From Moorena sp. SIOASIH (GTDB lineage: Bacteria; Cyanobacteriota; Cyanobacteriia; Cyanobacteriales; Coleofasciculaceae): DNA of 64,000 nucleotides. The position numbers were made by a program, and so were the translations under genes. Positions within the stretch are counted from its first letter, which is position 1, and every line of letters starts with the position of its first letter. The stretch lies in contig NZ_JAAHIH010000006.1 in the NCBI RefSeq assembly GCF_010671925.1, positions 186,001-250,000 on the forward strand, read 5' to 3'. Under the pieces are notes generated by a model that saw only the letters and a list, made by a program, of their open reading frames with translations, did no database searches and was not told the origin of the DNA. This document shows positions 9,634 through 19,700 of the stretch, in pieces.

Positions 9634-10179
9634 ATGGTATCCAAGTTTGTCCCAGCTTTAGCTTCCCCGTCATCAGCCACTGAAACTGCTGCGAATGAAA
9701 TTAGACAGCAGTTTCTGCGGTTTCATCTGGTACCTGATACTACTGCTTTAATGCCAATTAATCAGCTGACTGAAGTGCTGACCATTGCTGTTGGTCAAAT
9801 TATTCCAATTGCCCATATGCCACCTTGGGTGATGGGTGTTTACAACTGGCGGGGTGAAGTTCTTTGGATGGTCGATCTCGGACACATTGTGGGACTAACT
9901 CCTTGGCATCAGCAACCGGTAAATACATCACACTACACCTCCTTAGTGTTGCATATCCAGTCTCATGATCCTAAGTCCGTTAAATACAACCAAATGCTAG
10001 GGTTGGTCGTCAACCGGGTAGAGGACATTGAATGGTGCAATCCCGATTTGATTCAACCTCTGCCGTCATCAAGCATGAATCCTGAATTGGCAAAGTTTTT
10101 ACAGGGATATTGGCTGAAACATGGTGGTGAAATGCTAGTAGTTTTTGATGGAAAACTAATTTTTGATACCATGTGTTAA
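9634..10179 (+). CDS. pixI: CheW-like adaptor protein (PixI type)
   Basis: This is the CheW scaffold that couples chemoreceptors to CheA. The 181-residue product contains one CheW domain from about residue 28 to 178. Hallmarks are the segment around VLTIAVGQIIPIAHMPPWVMGVYNWRGEVLWMVDL (quoted here only by its parts: IIPIAHMP, GVYNWRGEVLW) and a late GLVVNRVEDI motif. It lies 29 bp after the CheY gene and is the third gene in the pixG-H-I-J-J-L order. The GAGAG/AGAGATCATC stretch just before the ATG may serve as ribosome binding site. Confidence 0.9.
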   Translation: MVSKFVPALASPSSATETAANEIRQQFLRFHLVPDTTALMPINQLTEVLTIAVGQIIPIAHMPPWVMGVYNWRGEVLWMVDLGHIVGLTPWHQQPVNTSHYTSLVLHIQSHDPKSVKYNQMLGLVVNRVEDIEWCNPDLIQPLPSSSMNPELAKFLQGYWLKHGGEMLVVFDGKLIFDTMC

Positions 10180-10310
10180 TCATAATATTCAGCGACTTTT
10201 ACCTACTCGTAGTATTTCCTCATTAATCATCATAAATAATTATACTGTTTAAGTTAATAAATTATTACAATAATTACAAATTTACGGGAATCAAAACTAA
10301 GTGTTTAATC

Positions 10311-13300
10311 ATGAAAAAAGAAACGAATAATTTTAATTATAATGCCAAAAAGCCAAATAATAATGATATGGCAAAATCCCAAAAGGCGCTGGTTAAGACA
10401 CTTTTGCCTGAGTCAACTATTCCTAACGTTAAATTGCGGGTTGTTCAAGAGTTAACAGAACCTGAGACCAAGATAAACCATTTGCCAGACCAAGATATCA
10501 ACGTAGCAGATCAGCTTCTGGAACTGGTCAAAACTGAAAAAAAAAATCAGAGTAATAAAAATACTCTCAGCCGCCAGTTGTTGACAACGATTATGCCAAC
10601 GGTATTGATTCCTCTGACTCTGGCTAGTCTAGTAAGTTACAGAATTGTTCACGACCATGACAAAGAGCGAAATAAATTACAGCAGCAGGAGCAAGCTCTA
10701 ATTGCTGGTGAAGCAGCTAGCCAACTGATTAAGGATACCTTTACTGTACCAACCTTATTAGCGAGTAATCCTTTAGTCATCAATGCAGCTCATGCTAGTA
10801 GCAAAAGCGCACAACAGCAAGAACTTCAGAAACTGGCTATTGACGAGATTGAATTGCGTTTTCAAAACACAAAGCTCCTCCAACCCAATCCACAACTCAA
10901 TCGTTACTTAAAGAGAATCGTCAACGATTTAGGTCTAGGGGAATTATTTGTCACTGACCGCTATGGGTACAACATTGCTTATAGTAATCTCACCTCTGAC
11001 TTTGTGCAAAGGGATGAAGACTGGTGGCAACAAGCCAAGCGTCAAGGCCGTTGGGTCAGTGAACTGGACTTTGATGATTCAGCTAATGTCTTTGGTTTTG
11101 ATCTAGCTCAGGCAATCAAGGATCCTCAATCAGGAGAATTTCTTGGGGTGATTAAAGCTGTGCTACCCATGAATCAATTAGAGCAACTGTTCCCTTATCT
11201 AGAACATATCGGATTGATGGGTTCCCAACAAGTGCAGCTGATAGACACTAGCCAAGGCATGGTAATTAGTACGCTCACCCCTCAAGGTAGTCTGGATGAG
11301 GAGGAGATCATTGGGGGTGAAGCAGTTTGGGAGATTGCTAAGTTTTTAGTCCAGGCACCGACCCAGCTAACTATTAATACTAAGCAAGACTTCAATCGCT
11401 TCAAAGCTAAGTATTCACTAAAGGAAGCAAGACTTTCGACCTATACGAATAAAACGGGAAAGCAGGTAAAAATTGTTTACTTCCTCTATAAAGATAAGTT
11501 CTATACCATTGTGACTAACCCACAAACGGATTGGGTATCCGTTGCTTCCGTGGACAAATCAGAACAGCAAAGCGCTGGTAATGAGTTAATCTTAGCGTTT
11601 GTCTTAATAGCCCTAGCCTTGGGAGCAGTGATTCTGGTAGTTGTTCTGCTTTTATCCCGCCGCCTATCTGCTCCTCTAAGTCAATTGTCTGATACAGCCA
11701 AGGAGGTGGCTGCGGGTAATTTAGATGCGATTGCTCAACCGAGTGGTACCACAGAAACCCAAACCTTGGCTCACACCTTTAATAAACTAGTAGCCCGGAT
11801 TAAAGTTCTGGTACAAGACCAAAGCCTTGAGGCTAAGCGTGCTAAGCAACTCAAAGACATTACCATTCAGCTAACTCAAGCCCTTGACCTCCAAGAGATC
11901 CTGGATATGGTAGTGCGAGGGAGCCGACAAGCCCTGGATGCGGATCGAGTGATTGTCTATCGCTTTGATCCCAATTGGAAAGGTACTGTCATTGCGGAAT
12001 CCGTGGCTGCGGGTTGGCCCCAGGCTCTCGGTGCGGAAATTGCTGACCCTTGCTTTGCAAAAAATTATGTGGATAAGTACATCCAAGGTCGAGTTAAGGC
12101 AACACCCAATATTTATGAAGCTGGTCTGACTCGGTGTCACCTGAAGCAGTTAGAACCCTTTGCGGTCAAAGCCAATTTAGTTACCCCGATTGTCGTTGAA
12201 GGGGAACTCTTAGGCTTATTAATTGCTCACCAATGCAGTGAACCTCGAACCTGGCAAGCTTCGGAAATCGATTTCTTAACCCAAGTAGCTAACCAAGTGG
12301 GACTAACCCTTGACCGGATCAACCTCTTGGAACGGCAAAGAATTGCTGAAGCCGAGCAACGGACTGCTAAAGAGCAGCTTCAAAAACGCGCACTGGAATT
12401 GCTGATGGAAGTAGACCCAGTTAGTAAAGGAGACCTCTCGATCCGTGCCCGTGTGACCGCCGATGAATTGGGAACTGTTGCTGATTCCTACAACGCTACC
12501 ATTGAAAGCTTGCGGAAACTTGTGGTGCAAGTGCAACAGGCAACCAAGCAAGTTACCACCACCACTACTCAAGATGAAGCAGCGATTCGAGAACTATCCA
12601 CAGAAGCCTTGCGACAGTCGGAGGAAATTACTGCAGCTTTACAACGAATTCAAGACATGACGACTTCAACTCAAGCTGTGGCTGCTAGAGCCTCTGAAGC
12701 TGAAGCTGCAGTTAAACAAGCGGCTCAGACAGTCCAAGCTGGGGATACTGCTATGAACCGCACTGTAGAAGGATTTATGGCGATTCGGGAAACTGTAGGC
12801 AGCACTGCCAAGAAGGTCAAACGCCTTGGGGAATCGTCCCAAAAGATTTCTAAAGTAGTTAACCTAATTAGTAATTTTGCAGCTCAAACCAACTTGCTAG
12901 CGTTAAATGCTTCTATTGAGGCAGCTCGTGCTGGGGAAGAAGGTCGAGGCTTTGCGGTGGTTGCGGATGAAGTGCGAGCCTTAGCCCATCAATCAGCAGA
13001 AGCAACCGCAGAAATCGAAAAAATTGTGGCACAAATCCAGATGGAAACCAATGAGGTGGTAGCTGCCATGGAAGCTGGTACTGAACAAGTGGTAGGAGGA
13101 ACGAAACTGGTGGATGACACCAGGCAGAGTTTGAATCAAATCACTGCAGTAATGGTCAAGATTAATGAGTTGGTCGAAGCGATCGCTACCGTAACTGTTG
13201 AGCAAACTCAAGCAAGCGTTTCAGTGACTCAGACTATGACTAATGTGGCAGCGATCGCTAATCATACCTCCATAGAAGCTAATCAGGTATCCCACTCGTT

Positions 13301-13364
13301 TAAACAACTGCTTACAGTTGCCGAGCAACTGCAAGATAGTGTAGGCAAGTTCAAGGTGAGTTAG
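10311..13364 (+). CDS. pixJ: Photoreceptor chemotaxis protein with DXCF cyanobacteriochrome GAF (PixJ type)
   Basis: This is a 1017-residue membrane methyl-accepting protein. Order of parts: basic cytoplasmic start; membrane segment at about 90-112; periplasmic Cache-like sensor at about 115-425 (DEDWWQQAKRQGRW motif); second membrane segment at about 427-449; HAMP; GAF at about 520-680; then a HAMP-like helix and a long signalling coil with tip EGRGFAVVADEVRALAHQ near residue 876. The GAF has the DPCF motif (Cys581) and, 28 residues on, Cys609-His610. The same 28-residue spacing is what I recall for TePixJ (Cys494/Cys522). This predicts covalent bilin binding at both cysteines and blue/green photochemistry. 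It should feed light input to the CheA at 16752. The C-terminal half is nearly the same as in the next gene. Confidence 0.93.
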   Translation: MKKETNNFNYNAKKPNNNDMAKSQKALVKTLLPESTIPNVKLRVVQELTEPETKINHLPDQDINVADQLLELVKTEKKNQSNKNTLSRQLLTTIMPTVLIPLTLASLVSYRIVHDHDKERNKLQQQEQALIAGEAASQLIKDTFTVPTLLASNPLVINAAHASSKSAQQQELQKLAIDEIELRFQNTKLLQPNPQLNRYLKRIVNDLGLGELFVTDRYGYNIAYSNLTSDFVQRDEDWWQQAKRQGRWVSELDFDDSANVFGFDLAQAIKDPQSGEFLGVIKAVLPMNQLEQLFPYLEHIGLMGSQQVQLIDTSQGMVISTLTPQGSLDEEEIIGGEAVWEIAKFLVQAPTQLTINTKQDFNRFKAKYSLKEARLSTYTNKTGKQVKIVYFLYKDKFYTIVTNPQTDWVSVASVDKSEQQSAGNELILAFVLIALALGAVILVVVLLLSRRLSAPLSQLSDTAKEVAAGNLDAIAQPSGTTETQTLAHTFNKLVARIKVLVQDQSLEAKRAKQLKDITIQLTQALDLQEILDMVVRGSRQALDADRVIVYRFDPNWKGTVIAESVAAGWPQALGAEIADPCFAKNYVDKYIQGRVKATPNIYEAGLTRCHLKQLEPFAVKANLVTPIVVEGELLGLLIAHQCSEPRTWQASEIDFLTQVANQVGLTLDRINLLERQRIAEAEQRTAKEQLQKRALELLMEVDPVSKGDLSIRARVTADELGTVADSYNATIESLRKLVVQVQQATKQVTTTTTQDEAAIRELSTEALRQSEEITAALQRIQDMTTSTQAVAARASEAEAAVKQAAQTVQAGDTAMNRTVEGFMAIRETVGSTAKKVKRLGESSQKISKVVNLISNFAAQTNLLALNASIEAARAGEEGRGFAVVADEVRALAHQSAEATAEIEKIVAQIQMETNEVVAAMEAGTEQVVGGTKLVDDTRQSLNQITAVMVKINELVEAIATVTVEQTQASVSVTQTMTNVAAIANHTSIEANQVSHSFKQLLTVAEQLQDSVGKFKVS

Positions 13365-13469
13365 TGTTCTTAGTCAATTGTTAATTTTTTATTCTTAATT
13401 CTTAATTCTTAATTCTTAATTGCCATTTTCAAAGCAACTGTGATCTCAACAAGATTGACTGGGAATTCT

Positions 13470-13577
13470 ATGGCTGTAACTCCTGAAATTTTTCAGTCAC
13501 CCCGAGTTAGGCAATGGTGGCAACAATGTCCAAACCCTGGACCTCTTCACAACGAGAAACTACTGATTTTTAATTAA
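13470..13577 (+). CDS. Possible 35-residue ORF between the two receptor genes
   Basis: This short frame starts with ATG at 13470 (MAVTPEIFQSPRVRQWWQQ) and ends at TAA 13577, 13 bp before the second receptor. It is Pro/Trp-rich and resembles no family I know. It may be a real small protein, a remnant left by the receptor duplication, or chance. Low confidence. Confidence 0.2.
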   Translation: MAVTPEIFQSPRVRQWWQQCPNPGPLHNEKLLIFN

Positions 13578-13590
13578 TTGGGCGTATTCC

Positions 13591-16500
13591 ATGACTCAAA
13601 TCCCTCCTCATAATAACTCCCTTAAGGAGCACAATGGTCACCAGATTGATAATCATGATATTAAATTATCAGATAAATTTTCTGATAATTTATCTGATCA
13701 ATTTTCTGATAATGGTCATACTGGCAGCCACCAAACTTTGCGCCTGTCAACATCTACCCTGAAAACTAAACTGGGTAAATCACTGCTACCACTACCCCAG
13801 TTAATCCAGTCAAAGATTGCACCAGCCCACAGACTTCCATCTTTATTTTGGAAATGGTTTTATAACCTGCCCATACAAGGTAAGCAGGTTCTAGCCCTGT
13901 TCACTTCAGAAGTGATCTCCGTGGTTGGCTTAGCAGGTGTGGGGGCTTTTTTGATTGTTACAGGAGGTCGTGCTCAATTAATCAACCAAGCCAAATCAGA
14001 ATTGGCGGTTATGGATATTATCTATAATATCAAAATTAATCAGATGGGGTTTGGCTTTCGGGGACAATCTCACAATAGCGCAATTATTCAAGCGGTTCAA
14101 ACCCATGCTCAAGGCAAACCCTTAACCCCCGGGTTGTTCAAACAAGTGAAAGATATTCTCCAGCATGAAATCCAGACTCGTCGGATTGAATATGCCACGT
14201 TGGTGGGAAAGGATCGGCGAATTATTGTCAATGCTAATGCTGATCGAACTGGGGAGTTTTTCGATCCCAATGACTTAGTCAGTCAGGTTCTGGAAAATCC
14301 TCAGCAAATTAAAACTAGTGAACTGGTCAGCTGGTCTGAGTTTGCGAAAGAGTCTCCCTTCCTACCTGCTGGCATTGTCCAGCAAAACAATCTCTTGATT
14401 CGCTACACCGTAACACCGATTAGAGCCACCGACACAGGGGCAGTTTTGGGAGTACTGGTTTCTGGGGATATTGTCAATGGCAAGCTGCCTATCGTCGAGG
14501 ATACCCTAAAGTCTTTTGGGGGAGGTTATAGTGCGGTATATCTACGTCAACCCGATGGTCAATTCGCCTTGGTAACTGCCTTAGACCAGGGTAAAAGTAC
14601 CAATTTAGCAGAAGCTCAACCGAATGTCTCCTTGCCCGATACCCCTTTCCTGAATCAAGCGGTAGCAGCTCAGGGTAATCCGATTACCAAACGCATCAAT
14701 ATAGGGAGGCAAACCTATACAGTCGCTGCCAGGACGCTAAATAATTTTAGTGGTAAGCCAGTTGCCCTTTTGGTAAGGGGAACCTCAGAAGCTCAACTCA
14801 ACTTCCTCCTCACCGACAACCTACTGCTAAAGTTGGTAGTAGTGATCTTGGCTGTGACTGTTGATATATTACTAGCTATGCTGCTAGGACGAGCCATTGC
14901 TAAACCTATCCAGCAGTTGCAAAACTTAGCCGAGCAATTTGCTCAAGGGTCACGCCAAGTCCGAAGCAATCTGATCACTAAAGATGAGATCGGTAAGCTA
15001 GCCAGGACGTTTAATGAAATGGCTGAGAATGTTACCAGTCAGGAAAACCTGATACGTCGAGAGGCAGATCAGACACAAGTCATTATTAACCTTGCTGCTA
15101 CCCCCATGTACAAATCTCTCGACCTCAAAGGTGTCTTCCAAGAAGCGGTGGAAAAAGCTCTCAATCAATTGAATGCCGACCGGGTAGTTATCTACCGCCT
15201 GAATCCTGATGGTAGTGGCTACATTGGATTCGAGACAGTTCAACCCGGTTGGCCCACAGCAATTAAAAATATGGTTGAGGATAGGATTGAGAATAAAATT
15301 GAAGATGCTTGTATTCCACACCAGTTGCTTGATGGCTACAAACATGGGCGTGTCATTGCCACCAACAATGTCTTTGAAGCAGGTTTCCATCCTGACCACG
15401 AGAAGTTGATGGAACGATTGCAAATCAAAGCCAATTTAGTGACACCAATTGTCCACGGAGAAACACTTTACGGCTTACTTATTGCTCATCATTGTACCGC
15501 CCCACACCAGTGGCAAGAGTCTGAAATCAGTTTCCTGACGCAGTTATCTCTTCAGCTGGGCAATGTTATGGAGCGAGCCATGTCCTTAGAAAAAATGGAG
15601 GCAGCCCGCCAAGAAGCAGAAAATCTTGCTCAGGAACAGCGCCAGATCAAAGAGGAGCTGCAAAAGCGTGCTCTAGAACTGTTGATGGAAGTAGAGCCAG
15701 TTAGTAAAGGAGACCTCACCATTCGAGCCCAGGTGACTGCCGATGAATTGGGCACTATTGCCGATTCCTACAATACTACCATCGAAAGCTTGCGGAAACT
15801 TGTACTGCAAGTGCAACAGGCAAGCAAGCAAGTAACCACCACCACTAGTCAAGATGAAGCAGCCATCCGAGAGCTATCCACAGAAGCTTTACGACAGGCG
15901 GAGGAAATTGCTAATGCTTTACAAAAAATTCATGACATGACAGTCTCAACTCGCTCTGTGGCTGCCAGTGCCTCTGAAGCCGAAGCCGCAGTTAAACAAG
16001 CAGCTCAAACGGTGGAAGCTGGGGATGCTGCTATGAACCGCACTGTAGAAGGTTTTATGGCGATTCGGGAAACTGTAGGTAGTACGGCTAAGAAGGTCAA
16101 ACGCCTTGGGGAATCGTCCCAAAAGATTTCTAAGGTAGTCAACCTGATTAGTGGCTTTGCTGAGCAAACTAATATGTTAGCCCTCAATGCCGCTATTGAG
16201 GCTGCTCGTGCTGGGGAAGCCGGTCGAGGCTTTGCGGTAGTTGCTGATGAAGTACGAGCCTTGGCCCATCAATCGGCGGAGGCAACGGCGGAAATTGAAA
16301 AGCTGGTAGCAGACATTCAGGCGGAAACCAATGAGGTGGCAGCTGCTATGGAAGAGGGAACTGAGCAAGTGGTAGTTGGGACTAAACTGGTGGATGATAC
16401 CCGCCAGAGTTTGAATCAGATTACTGCCGTAACGGTGAAGATAAATGAGTTGGTCAAAGCAATTGCCATCACAGCTGTTGAGCAAACCCAAGCCAGCGAA

Positions 16501-16644
16501 TCAGTGACTGAAACTATGACTGACGTAGCAGAGATCGCGAATAGAACCTCCACAGAAGTCACCCAAGTATCTAACTCCTTCAAACAACTGCTCAAAGTGG
16601 CTGAGCAACTGCAAGATAGTGTGGGCAAGTTCAAGGTGAGTTAG
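13591..16644 (+). CDS. Methyl-accepting chemotaxis protein with degenerate GAF (PixJ2-like)
   Basis: This is a second membrane receptor of exactly 1017 residues. It has a long polar N-terminus with repeated SDxFSDN motifs (about 26-43), a membrane segment at about 100-126, a periplasmic single-Cache-like domain (about 130-405), a membrane segment at about 411-433, HAMP, GAF (about 495-655) and the signalling coil with tip GRGFAVVADEVRALAHQ near residue 876. The GAF keeps a Cys at the DXCF position (Cys574, in EDACI) but the bilin-anchoring Cys is Asp602 (followed by His603). It therefore should not attach a bilin in the usual way. The signalling half is a close paralogue of pixJ, so both receptors can probably mix in one array and use the same CheW/CheA. 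It occupies the pixJ2 position of the operon. Confidence 0.92.
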   Translation: MTQIPPHNNSLKEHNGHQIDNHDIKLSDKFSDNLSDQFSDNGHTGSHQTLRLSTSTLKTKLGKSLLPLPQLIQSKIAPAHRLPSLFWKWFYNLPIQGKQVLALFTSEVISVVGLAGVGAFLIVTGGRAQLINQAKSELAVMDIIYNIKINQMGFGFRGQSHNSAIIQAVQTHAQGKPLTPGLFKQVKDILQHEIQTRRIEYATLVGKDRRIIVNANADRTGEFFDPNDLVSQVLENPQQIKTSELVSWSEFAKESPFLPAGIVQQNNLLIRYTVTPIRATDTGAVLGVLVSGDIVNGKLPIVEDTLKSFGGGYSAVYLRQPDGQFALVTALDQGKSTNLAEAQPNVSLPDTPFLNQAVAAQGNPITKRINIGRQTYTVAARTLNNFSGKPVALLVRGTSEAQLNFLLTDNLLLKLVVVILAVTVDILLAMLLGRAIAKPIQQLQNLAEQFAQGSRQVRSNLITKDEIGKLARTFNEMAENVTSQENLIRREADQTQVIINLAATPMYKSLDLKGVFQEAVEKALNQLNADRVVIYRLNPDGSGYIGFETVQPGWPTAIKNMVEDRIENKIEDACIPHQLLDGYKHGRVIATNNVFEAGFHPDHEKLMERLQIKANLVTPIVHGETLYGLLIAHHCTAPHQWQESEISFLTQLSLQLGNVMERAMSLEKMEAARQEAENLAQEQRQIKEELQKRALELLMEVEPVSKGDLTIRAQVTADELGTIADSYNTTIESLRKLVLQVQQASKQVTTTTSQDEAAIRELSTEALRQAEEIANALQKIHDMTVSTRSVAASASEAEAAVKQAAQTVEAGDAAMNRTVEGFMAIRETVGSTAKKVKRLGESSQKISKVVNLISGFAEQTNMLALNAAIEAARAGEAGRGFAVVADEVRALAHQSAEATAEIEKLVADIQAETNEVAAAMEEGTEQVVVGTKLVDDTRQSLNQITAVTVKINELVKAIAITAVEQTQASESVTETMTDVAEIANRTSTEVTQVSNSFKQLLKVAEQLQDSVGKFKVS

Positions 16645-16751
16645 TGTCGTGTCATTTTAGTCATTAGTATTTTGTTAATTACCAATTATCAATTACCAAT
16701 TACCAATTACCAATTACCAATTTTATGTTGACCAATGACCAATGAAGAACC

Positions 16752-19700
16752 ATGGCAACTCACTCTGAGATCCAAGACCAAGCCTATCAGTTTTTTATCG
16801 AAGAGGCACCAGAGCTGTTGCAACTGATCGAGACAGGCTTACTGACTCTCCAGCAAGAACGAACCACGGCTAAGATCCACGATTTAATGCGAGCCGCTCA
16901 CTCCATTAAGGGAGGTGCTGCCAGTGTTGGGCTAGAGGCAATTAAAACCTTGGCTCATCGTCTCGAAGATATCTTCAAGGCTTTCTACAGCGAAGAGGTA
17001 GAACTGGATACTGAGCTAGAAAGCTTGCTGCTCAAAGCTTATGACTGCCTCCGCAATCCCCTCATCCAGCAAATTGAGCAAGGCTATTTTGACCCAGAGC
17101 AAGCCCTAGCCAGGGCTCAATCCACTTATGCCCAGATTGAAGAACGACTTGGTGATGCCCTAACACAGGTTGATAACTACATTCCTAGTTCCGGTGACTT
17201 AGGTATTGATATTGTATCCTCTATTTTTGAGGTTGATGTGGCTCAGGGACTAGAACGTCTTGCTGCGGTTTTAGCCAATCCCCAAAATTATGAGGTCGTG
17301 GGGGAATTAAAGGCACAAGCAGAGGTATTTGCTGGCTTTGCCGAGTTACTGAACTTGTCCGGATTTGGAGCGATTGCCCAAACGGCTGTAGCGGCAGTAG
17401 AGCAAAATCCCCACCAAGTCTTGAAAATTATTGAACTGGCTCTAGCTGATTTTACAACAGGACGAGCTGCTGTACTAGCAGGCGATCGCACTCAAGGGGG
17501 AAATCCCTCGACTGCTCTAGTGGCTTTAACAGAAGCCCCTGCCGCTCCAGCTAATGACATCACAAATAGTCTAAATACCACCTCTGAATTTGAAGATATC
17601 TTTAGTGACTTTAACCTAGGCGAAGCAAGCAATTCCTTTGAAGACTTTACCTTATCCGAGCAAACGGCTACCCAAGCATCCCAACTGAATCCACTAGCCG
17701 AAGAGACTTTCGAGACCTCACCCACTGTTGCCCATCAGGAAACTGACCTAGATCAAGCAACTGAAGACAAACCATCTTGGAAGGTTACCGACTCAGCTGA
17801 TGTTACTGATATTTTTAACAACTTTAACCAATATCAACAGAGCTTACTCTTTGAAGACTTTGCTCTAGCCCAGGAAACCACTGCCCAGCAGCCCCAAGTG
17901 AACCTGCCAGCTGAGGAAGTTCCTCTAACCCCACCGATTCTTGCTGATCTCAGAACTAGTGACTTGGGGCAAGCAAGTCTTGACCTACCATCTGATCAAT
18001 CTACGCCTTCAGAGGATCAAGTTAACCCAGTCCAAGAAGCAGAAGCATCTTTCCCAGAGGAAACCATTTCCCCGACCGCAGAAACTGTCCCAGGCTCGAA
18101 GCAAGACCTGAGTAAATCTAAGGCTGACCCTACCCCAGGATCTAAACCAGTAGCGAACTCGCCCAATCCATCAAGCACTGCTTCTGCTCCCCTGAAGAAC
18201 TCATCCCTAGAGGTACCAAAAACCCTGGAAGCCGCTGTGGAAAAGATTGAACAAATCTTTGAAAGCCTGCCACCGCTCCAGGATATGCCTAAAGCAGATG
18301 TTCCATCACCACCAACGTTACCAGCAGCCGCATTCTTAGCCAATGAATTAGCTATCAACCAAACCACTCAATCGGCTAAATCCCAGCAGCATCAACCTAC
18401 TCGACCTAATCAACCTACTCCTAAGCCGTCAGAGCATCCCAGCCAAAGTCCAACCTCTATTTCCCCTGAGAGTTCAGTCCGGGTGAACTTAAAGCGACTA
18501 GAACGGATGAACAATCTGGTAGGGGAACTAGTGATCAACCGCAATAGTATTGGCCTCCAAAATGAACAATTACAAGTAGCAGTGCGGGAACTTACCCAAA
18601 GATTTGACCTTTGTCAAACCATTGTTAGTCAATTACAAGACTTATCTGATCAGAGTCTAGCGAGTGCCTCAAGTGCTGGATCAATGGTCTCAAATCCTAG
18701 CTTTGCCTCCCTTAGTAAGAATGAGTGGAATCAGCAAGAAACAAATTCTGTCCGTGAGAGAAACTTACCCCAGCAATCGGTAACGTGGTCAGGCCAAAAG
18801 AGCCTAGAGAGTGAGTCAGACCCATTGAACAAACCCCTGTTTGATTCCTTGGAAATGGATAGCTATAGCAACGTCCATTCTTTGATCCAAGGACTACAAG
18901 AAGAAATGATGCTACTTAAAGAAGCGGTGGGGGATATAACCCTATTTGCCCAGCAGTCTGATCAGACCTTGGAACAACAGCGGCAAATGCTTTCTCAGCT
19001 ACGAGACGAGCTGATGTGGGCGCGGATGTTGCCTCTGGGTCAAGTACTCAACCGCTTTCCCCGGGCTTTACGGGATCTTTCTACCCAACACCACAAGCCA
19101 GCCAAACTCAAGCTTTCTGGTACAGGGGTTTTGGTAGATAGAGCAGTGCTGGAAAAACTTTATGACCCCTTACTACACTTACTCCGGAATGCTTTTGATC
19201 ATGGCATTGAATCCCCTGAAATTCGGCGGAAACGAGGTAAATCAGAGCAAGGACAAATTGAAATTCGGGCTTACCATAAAGGCAATCAAACCATCATTCA
19301 AGTTAAGGATGACGGTGAAGGTCTCAATATTGAACGCATTCGTAAGCAAGTATTGGTCAAGGGATTGTTGTCAGCCAAACAAATTGCTAAAGCTCCTCCA
19401 TCCCGCCTGTTAAAGATGATTTTTGAGCCAGGATTTTCCACCGCAGCTCAAGTCAGTGAACTGTCTGGTAGGGGAGTAGGTTTAGATGTAGTACGCTCTC
19501 AAATTCGAGCTCTCAAAGGTAAAATCTCTGTCACCTCATCTCCAGGTAAGGGTACAACCTTTACCCTACGCCTACCGTTAACTCTAACCATTGCTAAATT
19601 ACTAATTGCTACAGTCGGTCCAATTGTTATCGCTTTACCATCAGACAGTATTGAAGAAATTGTGGTTCCCAAGGGGGATCAGATGCAAAAATCTGGGACA

